Numbered from the stretch's first letter, positions 40,534 through 50,135 are shown. The stretch: DNA of 64,000 nt from 20CM-2-55-15 sp964633285 (GCA_964633285.1 CAZWGA010000004.1:1-64000); one strand, 5' to 3'. Notes: generated from the letters alone by a model not told the origin. Translations and numbers: made by a program.

Positions 40534-41651
40534 CTAAATGTTCAGGTTCGTACCGATGTTGCGTTCGAGGGCGCGTTCGTAGACAAGCTTTGCGAGGGNN
40601 NNNNNNNNNNNNNNNNNNNNNNNNNNNNNNNNNNNNNNNNNNNNNNNNNNNNNNNNNNNNNNNNNNNNNNNNNNNNNNNNNNNNNNNNNNNNNNNNNNAG
40701 GTTCGTACCGATGTTGCGTTCGAGGGCGCGTTCGTAGACAAGCTTTGCGAGGGCGACATCTTCGATGGCGACTCCGCCTGACTTGAACAATGTGATATCC
40801 GATTCGGCGGTACGGCCGGGCTTGAATCCGGCAATAACATCGCGGAGTTCAGCGCAGTCCTCCCAGTGTCTGCGGCCCGACTCGATGACGCCAAGGAATT
40901 CTCCGGCCTCCATCCTTATCTGTTCGAGTGAGTCGACGACGATGCGATTCGCACGCATGACGGCCTCATCATCGATCTCGCGGCGAAGCAGGAGGTTTCC
41001 ACCGGCAGCGTTGATGTGAGTGCCCGGTTGCAGCCATTCACCCTTCAACACGGGCTCACGGCTGCTCGTGATGGTTGTGACGATCCGGCTGGTGCGAACA
41101 GCTTCTTCCGGGGAGTCTGCCGGCGCGAGTTCGGCTTTTACCTGAGGCTGCATTCTGGAGATGAATGCATCCCGGCGCTCGGCCCGTTTGTTGATGATCC
41201 AGACTCGTTTTAATTTGCGAACCGCATCCAGTGCGAGCAACTGCGATTGGGCCTGCCATCCCGCCCCGAAGAGTGCCGCCTCCCGGACATCCGGATTCGA
41301 CATCGCTCGTGTGGCCAGACCTGTTGCGGCGCCCGTACGTTTCTGGCCGAGGGCATCCGCTTCCATCATGGCGAGGAGATCCGTCGTTTTTGCGGAATAG
41401 AGGAAGAAGAAGAAGCGGGCTTTGCCTGCGGTGACGGCATAAGCCTTGTAACCGAAATATCCGGGAATGGCGCCGGCCATTATGTGAAGGGTTGCGCCCG
41501 GAAGGCGCAGGCGGTTTCTCGGATTCGTCCAGGCGCGGCCGGTGGCCTGATCCCGAAACACCGCGTCCAGAACGTCGATGACTTCCGGCATGGAGACGAG
41601 TTGTTCAACATCGCGTTCCTTGAGATACAGGATCTTTCCGTCTCCACTCAT
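40534..41651 (-). CDS. ornithine cyclodeaminase/mu-crystallin family protein, interrupted by an assembly gap
   Basis: The NAD(P)-binding enzyme starts at ATG 41651 in an ATGA overlap with the cyclase stop. Motifs: GATLHIMAGAIPGYFGYKAYAV, KRTGAATGLATRAM, AALFGAGWQAQSQLLALDAV (Rossmann), TSRIVTTITSSREPVLKGEWLQPGTHINAAGG and ITLFKSGGVAIEDVALAKLVYERA. The 100-N gap sits 20 codons before the end. The last 55 bases before the gap repeat the first 55 after it, so the two contigs overlap. Collapsing them yields a 320-aa protein ending in ERNIGTNLNI and a stop at 40534. Family members include ornithine cyclodeaminase, alanine dehydrogenase and imine reductases; substrate unknown. Confidence 0.88.
40599..40698. 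other. assembly gap of 100 N with overlapping contig ends
   Basis: 40544-40598 and 40699-40753 are identical over 55 bp (AGGTTCGTACCGATGTTGCG and on). The gap therefore has negative real length, and the Ns are a scaffolding placeholder. Confidence 0.95.
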
Positions 41652-43921
41652 TTCGTTTCCATCACGAAAACACCGTCCCAGTCTTCGCCAGGCGAGGTCT
41701 GCTTCAAGTGGGCGCAACGTTCAACGTACATGCTGGAGACGAAGTCATTCGGATGGAGAGCCAGCGACTCACGAAACGCGGCGGCGGCGTCATCCCAGCG
41801 GCGTTCCCGGTAGAACTTCAGCCCATGGCGGAAGCTGTTGAGAACTTCCATGATGTTCGGGAATGTTTCTTCCGAGTGATAGTCGACGATTTCGAACAAT
41901 CCTACAGGCTGAGTCTTTCCCTTGACCACAACGCGATCGATTTCCCTGGAACGATAGGTGCCGCGAAGTTTTTTGAATGTGAATTCACTGATCAGCAGAT
42001 GAGCGTGGTACTGCTTGCAGGCGCTTTCCAGGCGCGACGCCAGGTTGACGCCATCGCCGATGACCGTGTAATTCATGCGGCGCGGAGATCCGATGTTTCC
42101 CGATACAATCGAATCGGTATTGATGCCGATGCCGATGTCGATCGGTTTCTTGCCCCCGGATGTGCGCTGAAGATTGTATTCGTTAAGTTCCCGCAGCATG
42201 TTGATTCCTGCCCGTACAGCCCGATCCTCGTCATCGCCGTGATTGATCGGCGTGCCGAAAATCGCCATGATCGCGTCGCCGATGAACTTGTCGAGCATTC
42301 CACCTTCAAACTGGATGCAGTCCACCATGACGGTGAAGTATTCGTTTAGCAGGCTGACGGTTGCCTGGGGCCCCAGTTCTTCGGTCAGTGTCGTAAAACT
42401 TCGGATGTCGGAGAAGAGAACGGTCGCAATGCTGCTTTGACCGCCGAGGATTTCCGCTCCTGCCTGGACAAGTTTCTCCGCGACGAGCGGATCCATGTAT
42501 CGAGAGAACGTGGACTTCATCCGTTTTTCACTGGTGATGTCTTCAATCATGACCAGTGAGCCCAGCTTCTTCTTTCGCGTGCTGAACAATGGCAGAATCG
42601 AGACGTTCGCGGAGACGCTCTCCTCCGCGATGATCAACTCTGCATCCATGGTTACTTCCTGCGTCTGCTTCTGACCGACAAGCTCGATCTTTTCCGCCAC
42701 CCACGCGTTGCTTCCCGCGAACACTTCCTCAGCGTGCTTCTTGAGAATGCTTTCAGGCGGAGTCTTCAGAATTCTCAATCCTGCCGTGTTGCACGTGACG
42801 ACGGCGCCGTCCTCATTCAGCGTGATGACTCCGCTCGACATACTTTCCAGAACACTTTCGTTGTAGTTCTTCATGTTCTGGACGTCATCGAAGAGTTTTG
42901 CGTTCTCCAGCGCGATCGCTATCTGTGACGTGAATGCCTTCAAGCGCGCTTCATCCTCCGCGATGAAAGTGCCGCCATGCTTGTTCAGCACTTGTGTCAC
43001 GCCGATGGTCCTTCCATTCTTGTTGATGACGGGAACGCACAACATCGAACGGGTGAAGAAACCCGTCCGTTTGTCGAAAGACGGATTGAAACGAAGATCG
43101 GCATAAGCGTGCGGGATATTCACGCTTTCGGAAGACTGGAACACCGTGCCCGCAATACCAACGTGATTGGGAAACCGGATCTGCGTGGCGCCGAGTCCCT
43201 CGCCCACTTCCGTGTACAGTTCATTCGTCTTGTCGTCGTTCAAAAACAACGTTGAGCGTTCTGCGTCCAGCATTCGCGTGATGGTGCCGATCAGCTTCTG
43301 CAGCAGCGGACCCAGCTTGATTTCCGTTGAGACTTCGGAAACGACTTTCAACAGCTCGAGCTGCTGCTGCCGATCACGTTCTGAATCTTCCGCTGTTCGC
43401 CGGTTCTCCAGCGCGATCGCGGCCTGGCGTACCAGAGCTTCGAGCAGTTCCAGATCGTCCTGGTTGAAGTCTCCATCCTTCTTGTTAAGGAGTTCGGCTG
43501 CGCCGATGACGTGGCTTTTGAGGGTTCGAAGCGGGACGCAGAGAATGTTTCTCGTGACGTAGCCGGTGCGTTTATCGACTTCCGGGTTGAAACGTTCATC
43601 GGCGTACGCGTCGGCGATGATAAGGCCGCGGCCCGTGGTGAAGACATGTCCCGCTACACCGAGTTGATTCAACATCCGGACTTCGCGCGTGAACTTACCG
43701 GTCTTGATGCGCGTATACAGCTCGCCTGTTCTCGAGTCGTTGAGGAAGACCGATCCCTGCTCGGCTCCGACCGTTTCCGCCGTAAAGTGCGCAAGCACAT
43801 CCAGTGCCTCGCTGAGATTCCCGGCTACGGAAATCTTGTTCGAGACGTCGAGCAGCAGTTCAGCGAGATGTGCCCGCCGGCGCGGTTTCTGAGGCGACGC
43901 GGGTTTTTTTAAGGCTTTCAT
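41648..43921 (-). CDS. GAF-GAF-PAS adenylate/guanylate cyclase with TPR tail
   Basis: The 757-aa cytosolic protein makes a cyclic nucleotide from NTP. GAF1 spans ~30-175 and GAF2 ~195-345 (both with the KRTG-[YF]-x-TR-x-[IM]LCVP core that binds small ligands). A PAS domain follows (~360-460, SGVITLNEDGAVVTCNTAGL). The class III catalytic domain is ~505-690: metal Asp in LFSDIRSF and in KFIGDAIMAIFG, substrate Lys in DKFIGD, and GDGVNLASRLE with the transition-state Asn/Arg. The Lys plus Asp pattern favours ATP over GTP. One TPR-like helix pair ends the chain. It overlaps the coiled-coil gene upstream by about 60 bases and the cyclodeaminase by four. Confidence 0.88.
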   Translation of the reverse strand: MKALKKPASPQKPRRRAHLAELLLDVSNKISVAGNLSEALDVLAHFTAETVGAEQGSVFLNDSRTGELYTRIKTGKFTREVRMLNQLGVAGHVFTTGRGLIIADAYADERFNPEVDKRTGYVTRNILCVPLRTLKSHVIGAAELLNKKDGDFNQDDLELLEALVRQAAIALENRRTAEDSERDRQQQLELLKVVSEVSTEIKLGPLLQKLIGTITRMLDAERSTLFLNDDKTNELYTEVGEGLGATQIRFPNHVGIAGTVFQSSESVNIPHAYADLRFNPSFDKRTGFFTRSMLCVPVINKNGRTIGVTQVLNKHGGTFIAEDEARLKAFTSQIAIALENAKLFDDVQNMKNYNESVLESMSSGVITLNEDGAVVTCNTAGLRILKTPPESILKKHAEEVFAGSNAWVAEKIELVGQKQTQEVTMDAELIIAEESVSANVSILPLFSTRKKKLGSLVMIEDITSEKRMKSTFSRYMDPLVAEKLVQAGAEILGGQSSIATVLFSDIRSFTTLTEELGPQATVSLLNEYFTVMVDCIQFEGGMLDKFIGDAIMAIFGTPINHGDDEDRAVRAGINMLRELNEYNLQRTSGGKKPIDIGIGINTDSIVSGNIGSPRRMNYTVIGDGVNLASRLESACKQYHAHLLISEFTFKKLRGTYRSREIDRVVVKGKTQPVGLFEIVDYHSEETFPNIMEVLNSFRHGLKFYRERRWDDAAAAFRESLALHPNDFVSSMYVERCAHLKQTSPGEDWDGVFVMETK

Positions 43922-44210
43922 TCAGCTCTTCTAACTTTTCACGAAGACTCGCGATGGTCTGATGAAGCTCCGCCTTTTCATGATCATATTGCAATTCGAG
44001 GCCGCGCAGCTTTTCTTCGTATCGAGCTTCCTTTAATTCCATCTGATCCCGCAGCTCAACGATACTGGCTCGCAACTGGCGGATTTCCTCATTCGCGCCG
44101 GAGACAGCCTGCTGGATGTGCTCGCGTTCTTCGAACCGGACTTTTTCAAGCTCCTCGCGAAGCGCCAGGATCGTGTCTTTAAGAAGTTTAAGCTCAAGAT
44201 CTGCGTTCAT
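43860..44210 (-). CDS. coiled-coil protein
   Basis: The 116-aa protein is almost wholly a heptad-rich coiled coil (MNADLELKLLKDTILALREE through ALHQTIASLREKLEELNESL in spaced segments). It has no signal peptide or membrane helix. Its 3' end overlaps the start of the GAF-cyclase by 62 bases in another frame, suggesting coupled translation and perhaps a physical partnership with the cyclase. The start lies just before the hairpin that follows the oxidoreductase genes. No specific family is recognised. Confidence 0.65.
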   Translation of the reverse strand: MNADLELKLLKDTILALREELEKVRFEEREHIQQAVSGANEEIRQLRASIVELRDQMELKEARYEEKLRGLELQYDHEKAELHQTIASLREKLEELNESLKKTRVASETAPAGTSR

Positions 44211-44226
44211 ACATCAAACAGAAAAA

Positions 44227-44279
44227 TAGCCACAAAAAAGGCAAGAAAATCTCTGAATTCTTGTGCTTTTTTGTGGCTA
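44227..44279. terminator. CCACAAAA-type hairpin after the oxidoreductase genes
   Basis: TAGCCACAAAAAAG (44227-44240) pairs with CTTTTTTGTGGCTA (44266-44279), with a further AAGAA/TTCTT pairing and one bulge inside. It lies right after the stop of the PFOR beta gene on the - strand, and the A/T runs would also give a U-tract, so it is a likely terminator. Confidence 0.6.
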
Positions 44280-44283
44280 AAAG

Positions 44284-45882
44284 CTACTTAATTCCTGCGA
44301 GTTCCTGCAAGAGGCGCCAGTTTTCCAGCCGCTCCTGCCGCGTCGAGATCAGCGTTTGTGAGGGATTGCCCTCTTTGTCGAAGTGTTTCGCGAACCGGCC
44401 CTCGGATCTGGCGAACGTGATGAAATCGACGGCTTCTCCCGTTTTGGGATTCACATACCAGTCGTCTTTGACGTTCGGGTTCCCGGCCAGGCTCAGGCGT
44501 TGCTTGAAGCCCGGTCCTTTTCGCGGATCATAAATAAAGATGGGGAAGCTTCGCGAATCCGCCGCCAGTTTTGCCTGATGCTCGGCCATGTTGTCGCCGA
44601 CGCCATGTTCAGGCTGGCAGGTCGTGAATACATTGATGATCGCCGGGCCAGGATATTCATTGGCGTCCATGACGGCTTTGTAGAAGTGGTTCACATGGGA
44701 ACACGTGGTCTGGGCGACATAAACGTCTTTGTGCATCATGCAGATGTTGGCGAGTTCCTTGCGATTTTCTTTTTTGCCGGGAATCGCCTTGCCGTGGAAG
44801 CTCATCTTCGCATCCTGGCCCTTAAAGGAACTCGTGGAAGTCTGACCGCCTGTGTTGGAGTACACCTGGGTATCCAGCACGATCACCTTGATATCCATTC
44901 CGGCGGCAAGCATTCGCGACAGCGATTGGAATCCGATGTCGTTCATCGCGCCATCACCGCCGATAATCCAGAGCCGCTTCTGATGCCAGCCTTGAGTATC
45001 CCACTTCGCGCGAACGCCCATTGCGACCGCCGGAGCGTTTTCAAAAAGGGAATTGGTCCAGGCAACCTGATAGGGGTTGTATGGATATGTCGATGTGTAC
45101 ACCGTGTTGCAGCCTGTTGCCGCAACGATTCCGATATTGTCCTTTCCGTAGACGAATCCGGTTGCGGCAAGCATCATTCGCAATGCGGTTGCTTCGCCGC
45201 ATCCCATGCAGGAACCGGCTCCGCCGACGTATAGCAGCGAACGTTCCGCCAGCATCATGTCGGCCAGCGCTTTTTCGTTGATATATTTCTTCGGAGTCTC
45301 AGGCATGCTGCGGTAGAAGGTGAACGCGGACTTGTACCATTCCATGTTCTCGTCGTTCTTCGCGATCATCTTCAGCGCATTGTGATCGCCGCATGCATCG
45401 ACGCACTCGGCACAGCCTTTACATTTTGTTGGATCGATGAAGATTCCGAATTTACCGCCCTGTCCCGGGTTCTTCTTTTCGACGACGGTGTAGTACTTGT
45501 TGGTAATACCCCATTGCGCGGCCATCGTTTTGCGTTGTTCTTCGTCGGCAATGTGCGAGAGCTTTTCTTCCAGAGCCGGTGTCTCCGCGACCTTTCCCAG
45601 AATTGCCGTGTCCGGGCATTCCGTTACACAGTCCATGCAACCGACGCAGTTCTCCGTTATGAACAGCGGAATGTCGGGAGCGATGTAGCTGAAATCACGG
45701 AAAGCCGCAGTGGCGGCAGGAATGACGCTTCGCGCAACCTGATCGTCCGCTTCCAGACCCTTTTCTGCGGTGCCGTCATTGTATGCGCCGATAACGCGCG
45801 AGTTGAAGTCCTCGGTATCGACTACATTGATGTGAATATCCGCCGCGAGTTCTTCAACCGGAACGTCGATTCTTTCACCCAT
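44284..45882 (-). CDS. pyruvate:ferredoxin oxidoreductase, ferredoxin-like plus TPP-binding part
   Basis: The 532-aa subunit corresponds to the C-terminal half of NifJ-type enzymes. Two [4Fe-4S] motifs are near 78 and 152 (CVGCMDCVTECP, CKGCAECVDACG). Then AGSCMGCGE gives ligands of the proximal cluster, GGDGAMNDIGFQSLSR binds Mg-TPP, and VYSNTGGQTSTSS is the PFOR hallmark. With the 671-aa partner upstream (15-base gap, strong AAAAGGAG) it should oxidise pyruvate with CoA to acetyl-CoA, CO2 and reduced ferredoxin. Other 2-oxoacids are possible. The enzyme is oxygen-sensitive in most organisms. Confidence 0.92.
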   Translation of the reverse strand: MGERIDVPVEELAADIHINVVDTEDFNSRVIGAYNDGTAEKGLEADDQVARSVIPAATAAFRDFSYIAPDIPLFITENCVGCMDCVTECPDTAILGKVAETPALEEKLSHIADEEQRKTMAAQWGITNKYYTVVEKKNPGQGGKFGIFIDPTKCKGCAECVDACGDHNALKMIAKNDENMEWYKSAFTFYRSMPETPKKYINEKALADMMLAERSLLYVGGAGSCMGCGEATALRMMLAATGFVYGKDNIGIVAATGCNTVYTSTYPYNPYQVAWTNSLFENAPAVAMGVRAKWDTQGWHQKRLWIIGGDGAMNDIGFQSLSRMLAAGMDIKVIVLDTQVYSNTGGQTSTSSFKGQDAKMSFHGKAIPGKKENRKELANICMMHKDVYVAQTTCSHVNHFYKAVMDANEYPGPAIINVFTTCQPEHGVGDNMAEHQAKLAADSRSFPIFIYDPRKGPGFKQRLSLAGNPNVKDDWYVNPKTGEAVDFITFARSEGRFAKHFDKEGNPSQTLISTRQERLENWRLLQELAGIK

Positions 45883-45897
45883 TACGTTTAACTCCTT

Positions 45898-47913
45898 TTA
45901 ATTTACAGCGACCTGGCCCTTACCGGGATTGGCAACCATCACGTCTCGTGGAATTTCCAGCAATTCTTGATAGCCCCGTGAAACCGCCTTCAGGTTGTCC
46001 TGTACGACGCGTTCACCGCGCTTTCCGAAATACTTTCTCAATGCTTTTTCAACTCCCTGGAATAGAGCTTCATCACTGATGCCGCTTTCGGATGTGAACG
46101 GCGTAACGCGAAGGAACACTCCCAGCAGAACGATGCCCTGCATGCGCTGTTGCAAATCGGCCAGCGAAGAAACTTCTTTCGCAATCTTCACCGTATCGAG
46201 CGCAAACACGCGGGCGTTTTTCTGGATCAGGTTCCTTCGAGCAAAAGCAGGTATTGCGGCCCAGATTTCGGCTGGCTCGGTCTTTGGACTCTGAACGAAC
46301 ACCATGCCGTTATCGGACAATCCGGCCAGCGGATTCTCGAGATTGAACGCATTCACGTCGTTCAATGGAATGAATTCCACATGTTCGAGCTCAGAGTGAA
46401 CGCGAATATGATCCTTCGCGATCGTCAGGTAATACGTGGTGGGGAGCCCCTTCTTTTCCGAACCGTATTTTGGATAAGCCTGCACGTCCATGCCGAAGAC
46501 TTCGCCGGCGATGGTCGCGATGACTTTGTTTGTGGTGACCGAACCGTAGCCACCCACCGAATGGCCGCGCATCGAGAACGAACCCGGAGTGCGGACATCG
46601 GGATCAAGGGGGACCGGCAGCGCCGTTTCATGCTTGATACCGACAGTGAAGTACATCCGCGGACTCTCGCTGCGCATGTTCTCAACGATCGAAATGAAAT
46701 CGCCGGCGCGCACATCGCGGCTTCCGAGTCCGGCCGAACCGCCGAAGAAGCGCGGCACGCGGTCGAGTTCGGGATATCCCGGTGTTCCGGCGACAGCATC
46801 GGCGAATGCAGCTTTGATTTCGCAAAGCAGGGGATTGGATTGCATCATGGGGATGTCGAGCCGCTCGACGACTGAAATTGCCTTGCAATGCCTGAGGGCT
46901 TCGACCACCTCGATCGACGGGAATGGCCGCCAGCACGTGATGTGCAGCAGACCCACTTTGACGCCCAGTTTTTCGCGAATGTAATCCACAACCGCTTCGC
47001 CAGTCTCGATCATGCAACCGGATCCAACAATGGCGTAATCCGCGTCTTCCAGACGGTACGGCATGACGACGTCGTACTTGCGGCCGGTGAGGCGAGTGTA
47101 TTCATCCATCACGGCCTTCAAGGTCGGCAACACGCGGTCGTACCATTTTCGCTGCGCAATCTTTCCTTTCATGTAGGCGTCCTGGTTCTGGACAACTCCG
47201 GACATCAGAGGAACCCGGGGATCGAACAAGGGGCGCGTGCCTTCCGAAGGATGTCCTACGAACTGTTTCATCAGTTCCGGTTCAGGCAGTTTCACGTTTT
47301 CGATCGTATGTGTCGTGAGGAATCCATCTTGAACATTAAGGAAGGGAGTTTCGGTTTCTTCAGCAGTCCTGCGGGCAATCAAGGCGAGATCGCCGGCCTC
47401 CTGGGCGTTCCGCGCAAAGACGGCGCCCCAGCCGCAGTCTGCGACTCCGTACACGTCATCGTGTCCCGCATGAACATTTAAGGAATGCGACGTGAGAGCG
47501 CGCGCTCCGATATGAAACACAACAGGCAGGCGTTTGCCGGAAATAGTGTAGAGCACTTCCTTCATCAGAATGAGACCCTGGCCTGACGTGAAGTTGGTAA
47601 CGCGCCCGCCCGATACGGCGAACCCTTCGCAGGTGCTGGCGGCGCTGTGCTCGGATTCCGGTTCGATGAACGCCAGTTCTTCGCCCCAGAGATTGTGCGT
47701 ACCGTTCGCGACTTCAGCCTGATATCCGCCTCCCATGGTCGTGGAAGACGTGATCGGGTACGCACAGGCTCCCTGAGTTATGTGGGTTTCGACCCAAACC
47801 ACCATTCCCGCTCCATCGGAAGTTGTAGGAATACCTGGAAATGGGGGCTTATGTTCGGTCGATGATGATTCCCGCTCCGTTACAGGGGCCTGACCGTTTA
47901 GAGTGGTGCTCAC
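45898..47913 (-). CDS. pyruvate:ferredoxin oxidoreductase, alpha plus gamma part
   Basis: The 671-aa subunit starts at GTG 47913 with AAGGAGG four bases upstream. Residues ~30-250 are the pyrimidine-binding alpha domain (YPITSSTTMGG, TNFTSGQGLILMKEVLYTISGKRLPVVFHIGARALTSHSLNVH). Domain II follows (~280-400, YAIVGSGCMIETGEAVVDYI), and the gamma domain covers ~430-630 (GHSVGGYGSVTTNKVIATIAG, AFARRNLIQKNARVFALDTVKIA). The single-chain NifJ is thus split exactly between its gamma and iron-sulfur parts. It is cotranscribed with the 532-aa subunit. No regulator is adjacent. Confidence 0.92.
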   Translation of the reverse strand: MSTTLNGQAPVTERESSSTEHKPPFPGIPTTSDGAGMVVWVETHITQGACAYPITSSTTMGGGYQAEVANGTHNLWGEELAFIEPESEHSAASTCEGFAVSGGRVTNFTSGQGLILMKEVLYTISGKRLPVVFHIGARALTSHSLNVHAGHDDVYGVADCGWGAVFARNAQEAGDLALIARRTAEETETPFLNVQDGFLTTHTIENVKLPEPELMKQFVGHPSEGTRPLFDPRVPLMSGVVQNQDAYMKGKIAQRKWYDRVLPTLKAVMDEYTRLTGRKYDVVMPYRLEDADYAIVGSGCMIETGEAVVDYIREKLGVKVGLLHITCWRPFPSIEVVEALRHCKAISVVERLDIPMMQSNPLLCEIKAAFADAVAGTPGYPELDRVPRFFGGSAGLGSRDVRAGDFISIVENMRSESPRMYFTVGIKHETALPVPLDPDVRTPGSFSMRGHSVGGYGSVTTNKVIATIAGEVFGMDVQAYPKYGSEKKGLPTTYYLTIAKDHIRVHSELEHVEFIPLNDVNAFNLENPLAGLSDNGMVFVQSPKTEPAEIWAAIPAFARRNLIQKNARVFALDTVKIAKEVSSLADLQQRMQGIVLLGVFLRVTPFTSESGISDEALFQGVEKALRKYFGKRGERVVQDNLKAVSRGYQELLEIPRDVMVANPGKGQVAVN

Positions 47914-48062
47914 GCTGCCTCCTTACTACCTTGCTCACTGTGCTTTGAACGCGCAAAAGTTTATCACAAAAACTTCCTTGCCATTGGGGGTATCTACTAC
48001 TATCCTTGGCGTCCATTAGCGCTTCGAATACTGTGTAGCAGCCTTCCCTTCGGAGGTTTTTC

Positions 48063-48545
48063 ATGCCGGCTCCAGCAGGCGCCAGAGAACATCAGGTCGT
48101 CTTTCGTGGTCTGGAGGTTTTGCGGCTGATGGGAGAGCGAATCGAAATCCGCCACGACGTCGATGGCGAAGATCTTCAACTCGTCATGGCGTTCATGAGA
48201 GACATCGCGCATCGATGTCTCGCTAATACTGAAGGGATTTTGCGGCTCGCATCCATGGAGCAGAACATCGCCAATCATCAAACGGCGCAATCTCTCTTCG
48301 TGGAACTGAACGATCCGGCTGCGATGATCGTGCCTGACGAGTTCGCAGCGCGTTGCCGGGTTTACACGAATATGCTCTCGAGATCCATTTTCGAAGATCG
48401 CCACTGCGTCGGCGTGCTCGATTTTGATCTCTCAACGCTGAGTCAGTTTTATGAATGGGAACGTGAAGTCGAGGAACTCGCCCGAACCCACAGCCCGATG
48501 CTTCACCGTCTCGAATTGAAATACACCGCCCCGCACTGCATTTGA
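48063..48545 (+). CDS. divergent hemerythrin-like protein lacking iron ligands
   Basis: The 160-aa protein starts at ATG 48063 with GGAGG ahead. LMGERIEIRHDVDGEDLQLVMAFMRDIAHRCLANTEGILRLAS has the helix pattern of hemerythrin-like domains (GE-x-IR-x-GVD-x-EDL-x2-VV-x-FIR-x-FADRCHHGKEE). The HHGKEE iron-binding segment is replaced by LANTEG and the later EH by NH. Diiron binding is therefore unlikely. The C-terminus (FEDRHCVGVLDFDLSTLSQFYEWEREVEELAR) does not match any family I know. The family assignment is tentative. It is convergent with the hybrid kinase, with a 6-base gap. Confidence 0.45.
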   Translation: MPAPAGAREHQVVFRGLEVLRLMGERIEIRHDVDGEDLQLVMAFMRDIAHRCLANTEGILRLASMEQNIANHQTAQSLFVELNDPAAMIVPDEFAARCRVYTNMLSRSIFEDRHCVGVLDFDLSTLSQFYEWEREVEELARTHSPMLHRLELKYTAPHCI

Positions 48546-48551
48546 AGCCGG

Positions 48552-50135
48552 TTAATTAAAGATTTTCCACAGCATGTCGGAGAGTTGGGAAGGCGCAAAC
48601 GGTTTTTGAAGGTAGAGAGTGGTGTCGCCGCTCACGCCGTTTTGAAAGGCGGCGTCACCAGGATATCCCGAGATATAAAGGAAGCGCGTTTCCGGCCGGA
48701 TTTCATGAACGCGATCAACGACGTCGCGGCCACCCATCCTTGGCATGACCATGTCGGTAATGATGAGATGGATTTCACCGTTGTACTTATCGCACACGTC
48801 GAGTGCTTCCAGTCCATCGCCGGCAATGAGAACTTTGTAGCCCCAGCCCGTCAGGATTCCATCGACCAGCGCCCGGAGTTGACTCTCGTCTTCAACAACC
48901 AGAATCGTTTCTGATCCGCGGCGGGGTTGTCTCAAAGACGAAATCTTTGCTCCGGATGGGACAGTGCCGGATACGCGCGGTAGATAAATTTTGAAAGTGG
49001 TTCCATGGCCCGGTTCGCTGTAGACCCAGATGTATCCACCGGCCTGCTTCACAATGCCGTACACCATGGCGAGTCCCAATCCTGTTCCTTGCCCCAGATC
49101 CTTTGTTGTGAAGAACGGCTCGAAGATACGCTGCCGGGTGGTTTCATCCATTCCCGCGCCCGTGTCGGTTACGGTGAGCAGAATGTACTCTCCCGGAACA
49201 ACCTTCACGCTCCATTGGTTGGAAGAGCTGTCAACGAGCGTGTTGGATGCGTTGATCGTGAGCGTGCCTCCACTCGGCATGGCATCCCGGGCATTGACGG
49301 CCAGATTCATGATCACTTGTTCGATCTGCGTGGGATCTGCATTCACATTCCCCAGTCCCGGTTCGACATCGACGCGAATCTCGATGTTTTCATTGACGAG
49401 GCGTCGAAGCATTTTCCCGACTTCGATGATGATGGATCCAACGTCGAGAATTTGCGGTCGAATGACTTGTTTCCGGCTGAATGCAAGAAGCTGCCGCGTG
49501 AGAGAGGCGGCGCGATGCGCGGCCTTGACGATCGGGACCATGTTCTGACGCGCCGGTGAATCCTTGGGAAAATCCGACATCAGCAGCTCGGCGTGACCCA
49601 CAATGATCGTTAAAAGATTGTTGAAGTCATGCGCGACACCTCCAGCGAGGCGGCCTAACGCTTCCATCTTTTGCGACTGTACCAACTGCGATTCAAATTT
49701 TTTCCGTTCGCTCGCGCGTTCGAGCGCGTAGCGGATGGAGCGCCTCAGAGACCTTGCCTGGATTTCGTCTTTGACAATGTAGTCCTGAGCTCCTGTGTGC
49801 AGTGCTTCAATCGCGGTTTCCTCGTCGTTGGTGCCGGTGAGTACGATGACCGGAATATCCGGAGCAAATGTATGAAAGCGTCTTATCGTGGACAGGCCCT
49901 GCGCATCGGGCAACGACAGATCCAGCAGGACCAGGTCGATGTGCTCGCGGCCAATGCGGCCAAAAGCTTTTTCGAGAGTTCCGACGGAATCAAGATCAAA
50001 TCCCGGCAGGTCGAGACACTTTTCGTTGAGAGCTTCCAACACCAGCCGCGTGTCGCCGGGGTTGTCCTCAACGAGCAGGATCCTGGGTCTCGGAGCAGAA
50101 CCTGCCGCTGCCGTCTTTGAATTTTTCCTGCTCAC
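48552..50135 (-). CDS. hybrid histidine kinase: REC-HisKA-HATPase-REC
   Basis: The 527-aa cytosolic protein starts at GTG 50135, overlapping the stop of the response regulator upstream (GTGA). REC1 (~17-135) has VEDNPGD and LVLLDLSLPDAQG with the phospho-acceptor Asp. The H-box is GRLAGGVAHDFNNLL (~165), the ATPase domain has NLAVNARDAMPSGG, DTGAGMDE, FEPFFTTKDLGQGTGLGLAMVYG, and REC2 (~405-525) has VVEDESQ, LIITDMVMPRMGG and LQKPF. It has no membrane segment, so input must come from partners, most simply the PAS kinase and small regulator encoded just upstream. Confidence 0.93.
   Translation of the reverse strand: MSRKNSKTAAAGSAPRPRILLVEDNPGDTRLVLEALNEKCLDLPGFDLDSVGTLEKAFGRIGREHIDLVLLDLSLPDAQGLSTIRRFHTFAPDIPVIVLTGTNDEETAIEALHTGAQDYIVKDEIQARSLRRSIRYALERASERKKFESQLVQSQKMEALGRLAGGVAHDFNNLLTIIVGHAELLMSDFPKDSPARQNMVPIVKAAHRAASLTRQLLAFSRKQVIRPQILDVGSIIIEVGKMLRRLVNENIEIRVDVEPGLGNVNADPTQIEQVIMNLAVNARDAMPSGGTLTINASNTLVDSSSNQWSVKVVPGEYILLTVTDTGAGMDETTRQRIFEPFFTTKDLGQGTGLGLAMVYGIVKQAGGYIWVYSEPGHGTTFKIYLPRVSGTVPSGAKISSLRQPRRGSETILVVEDESQLRALVDGILTGWGYKVLIAGDGLEALDVCDKYNGEIHLIITDMVMPRMGGRDVVDRVHEIRPETRFLYISGYPGDAAFQNGVSGDTTLYLQKPFAPSQLSDMLWKIFN

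Noticed and set aside
40017..40781. Frames reading through the N gap
   Set aside because: They translate Ns and the duplicated contig ends; the real gene is the cyclodeaminase homologue on the - strand.
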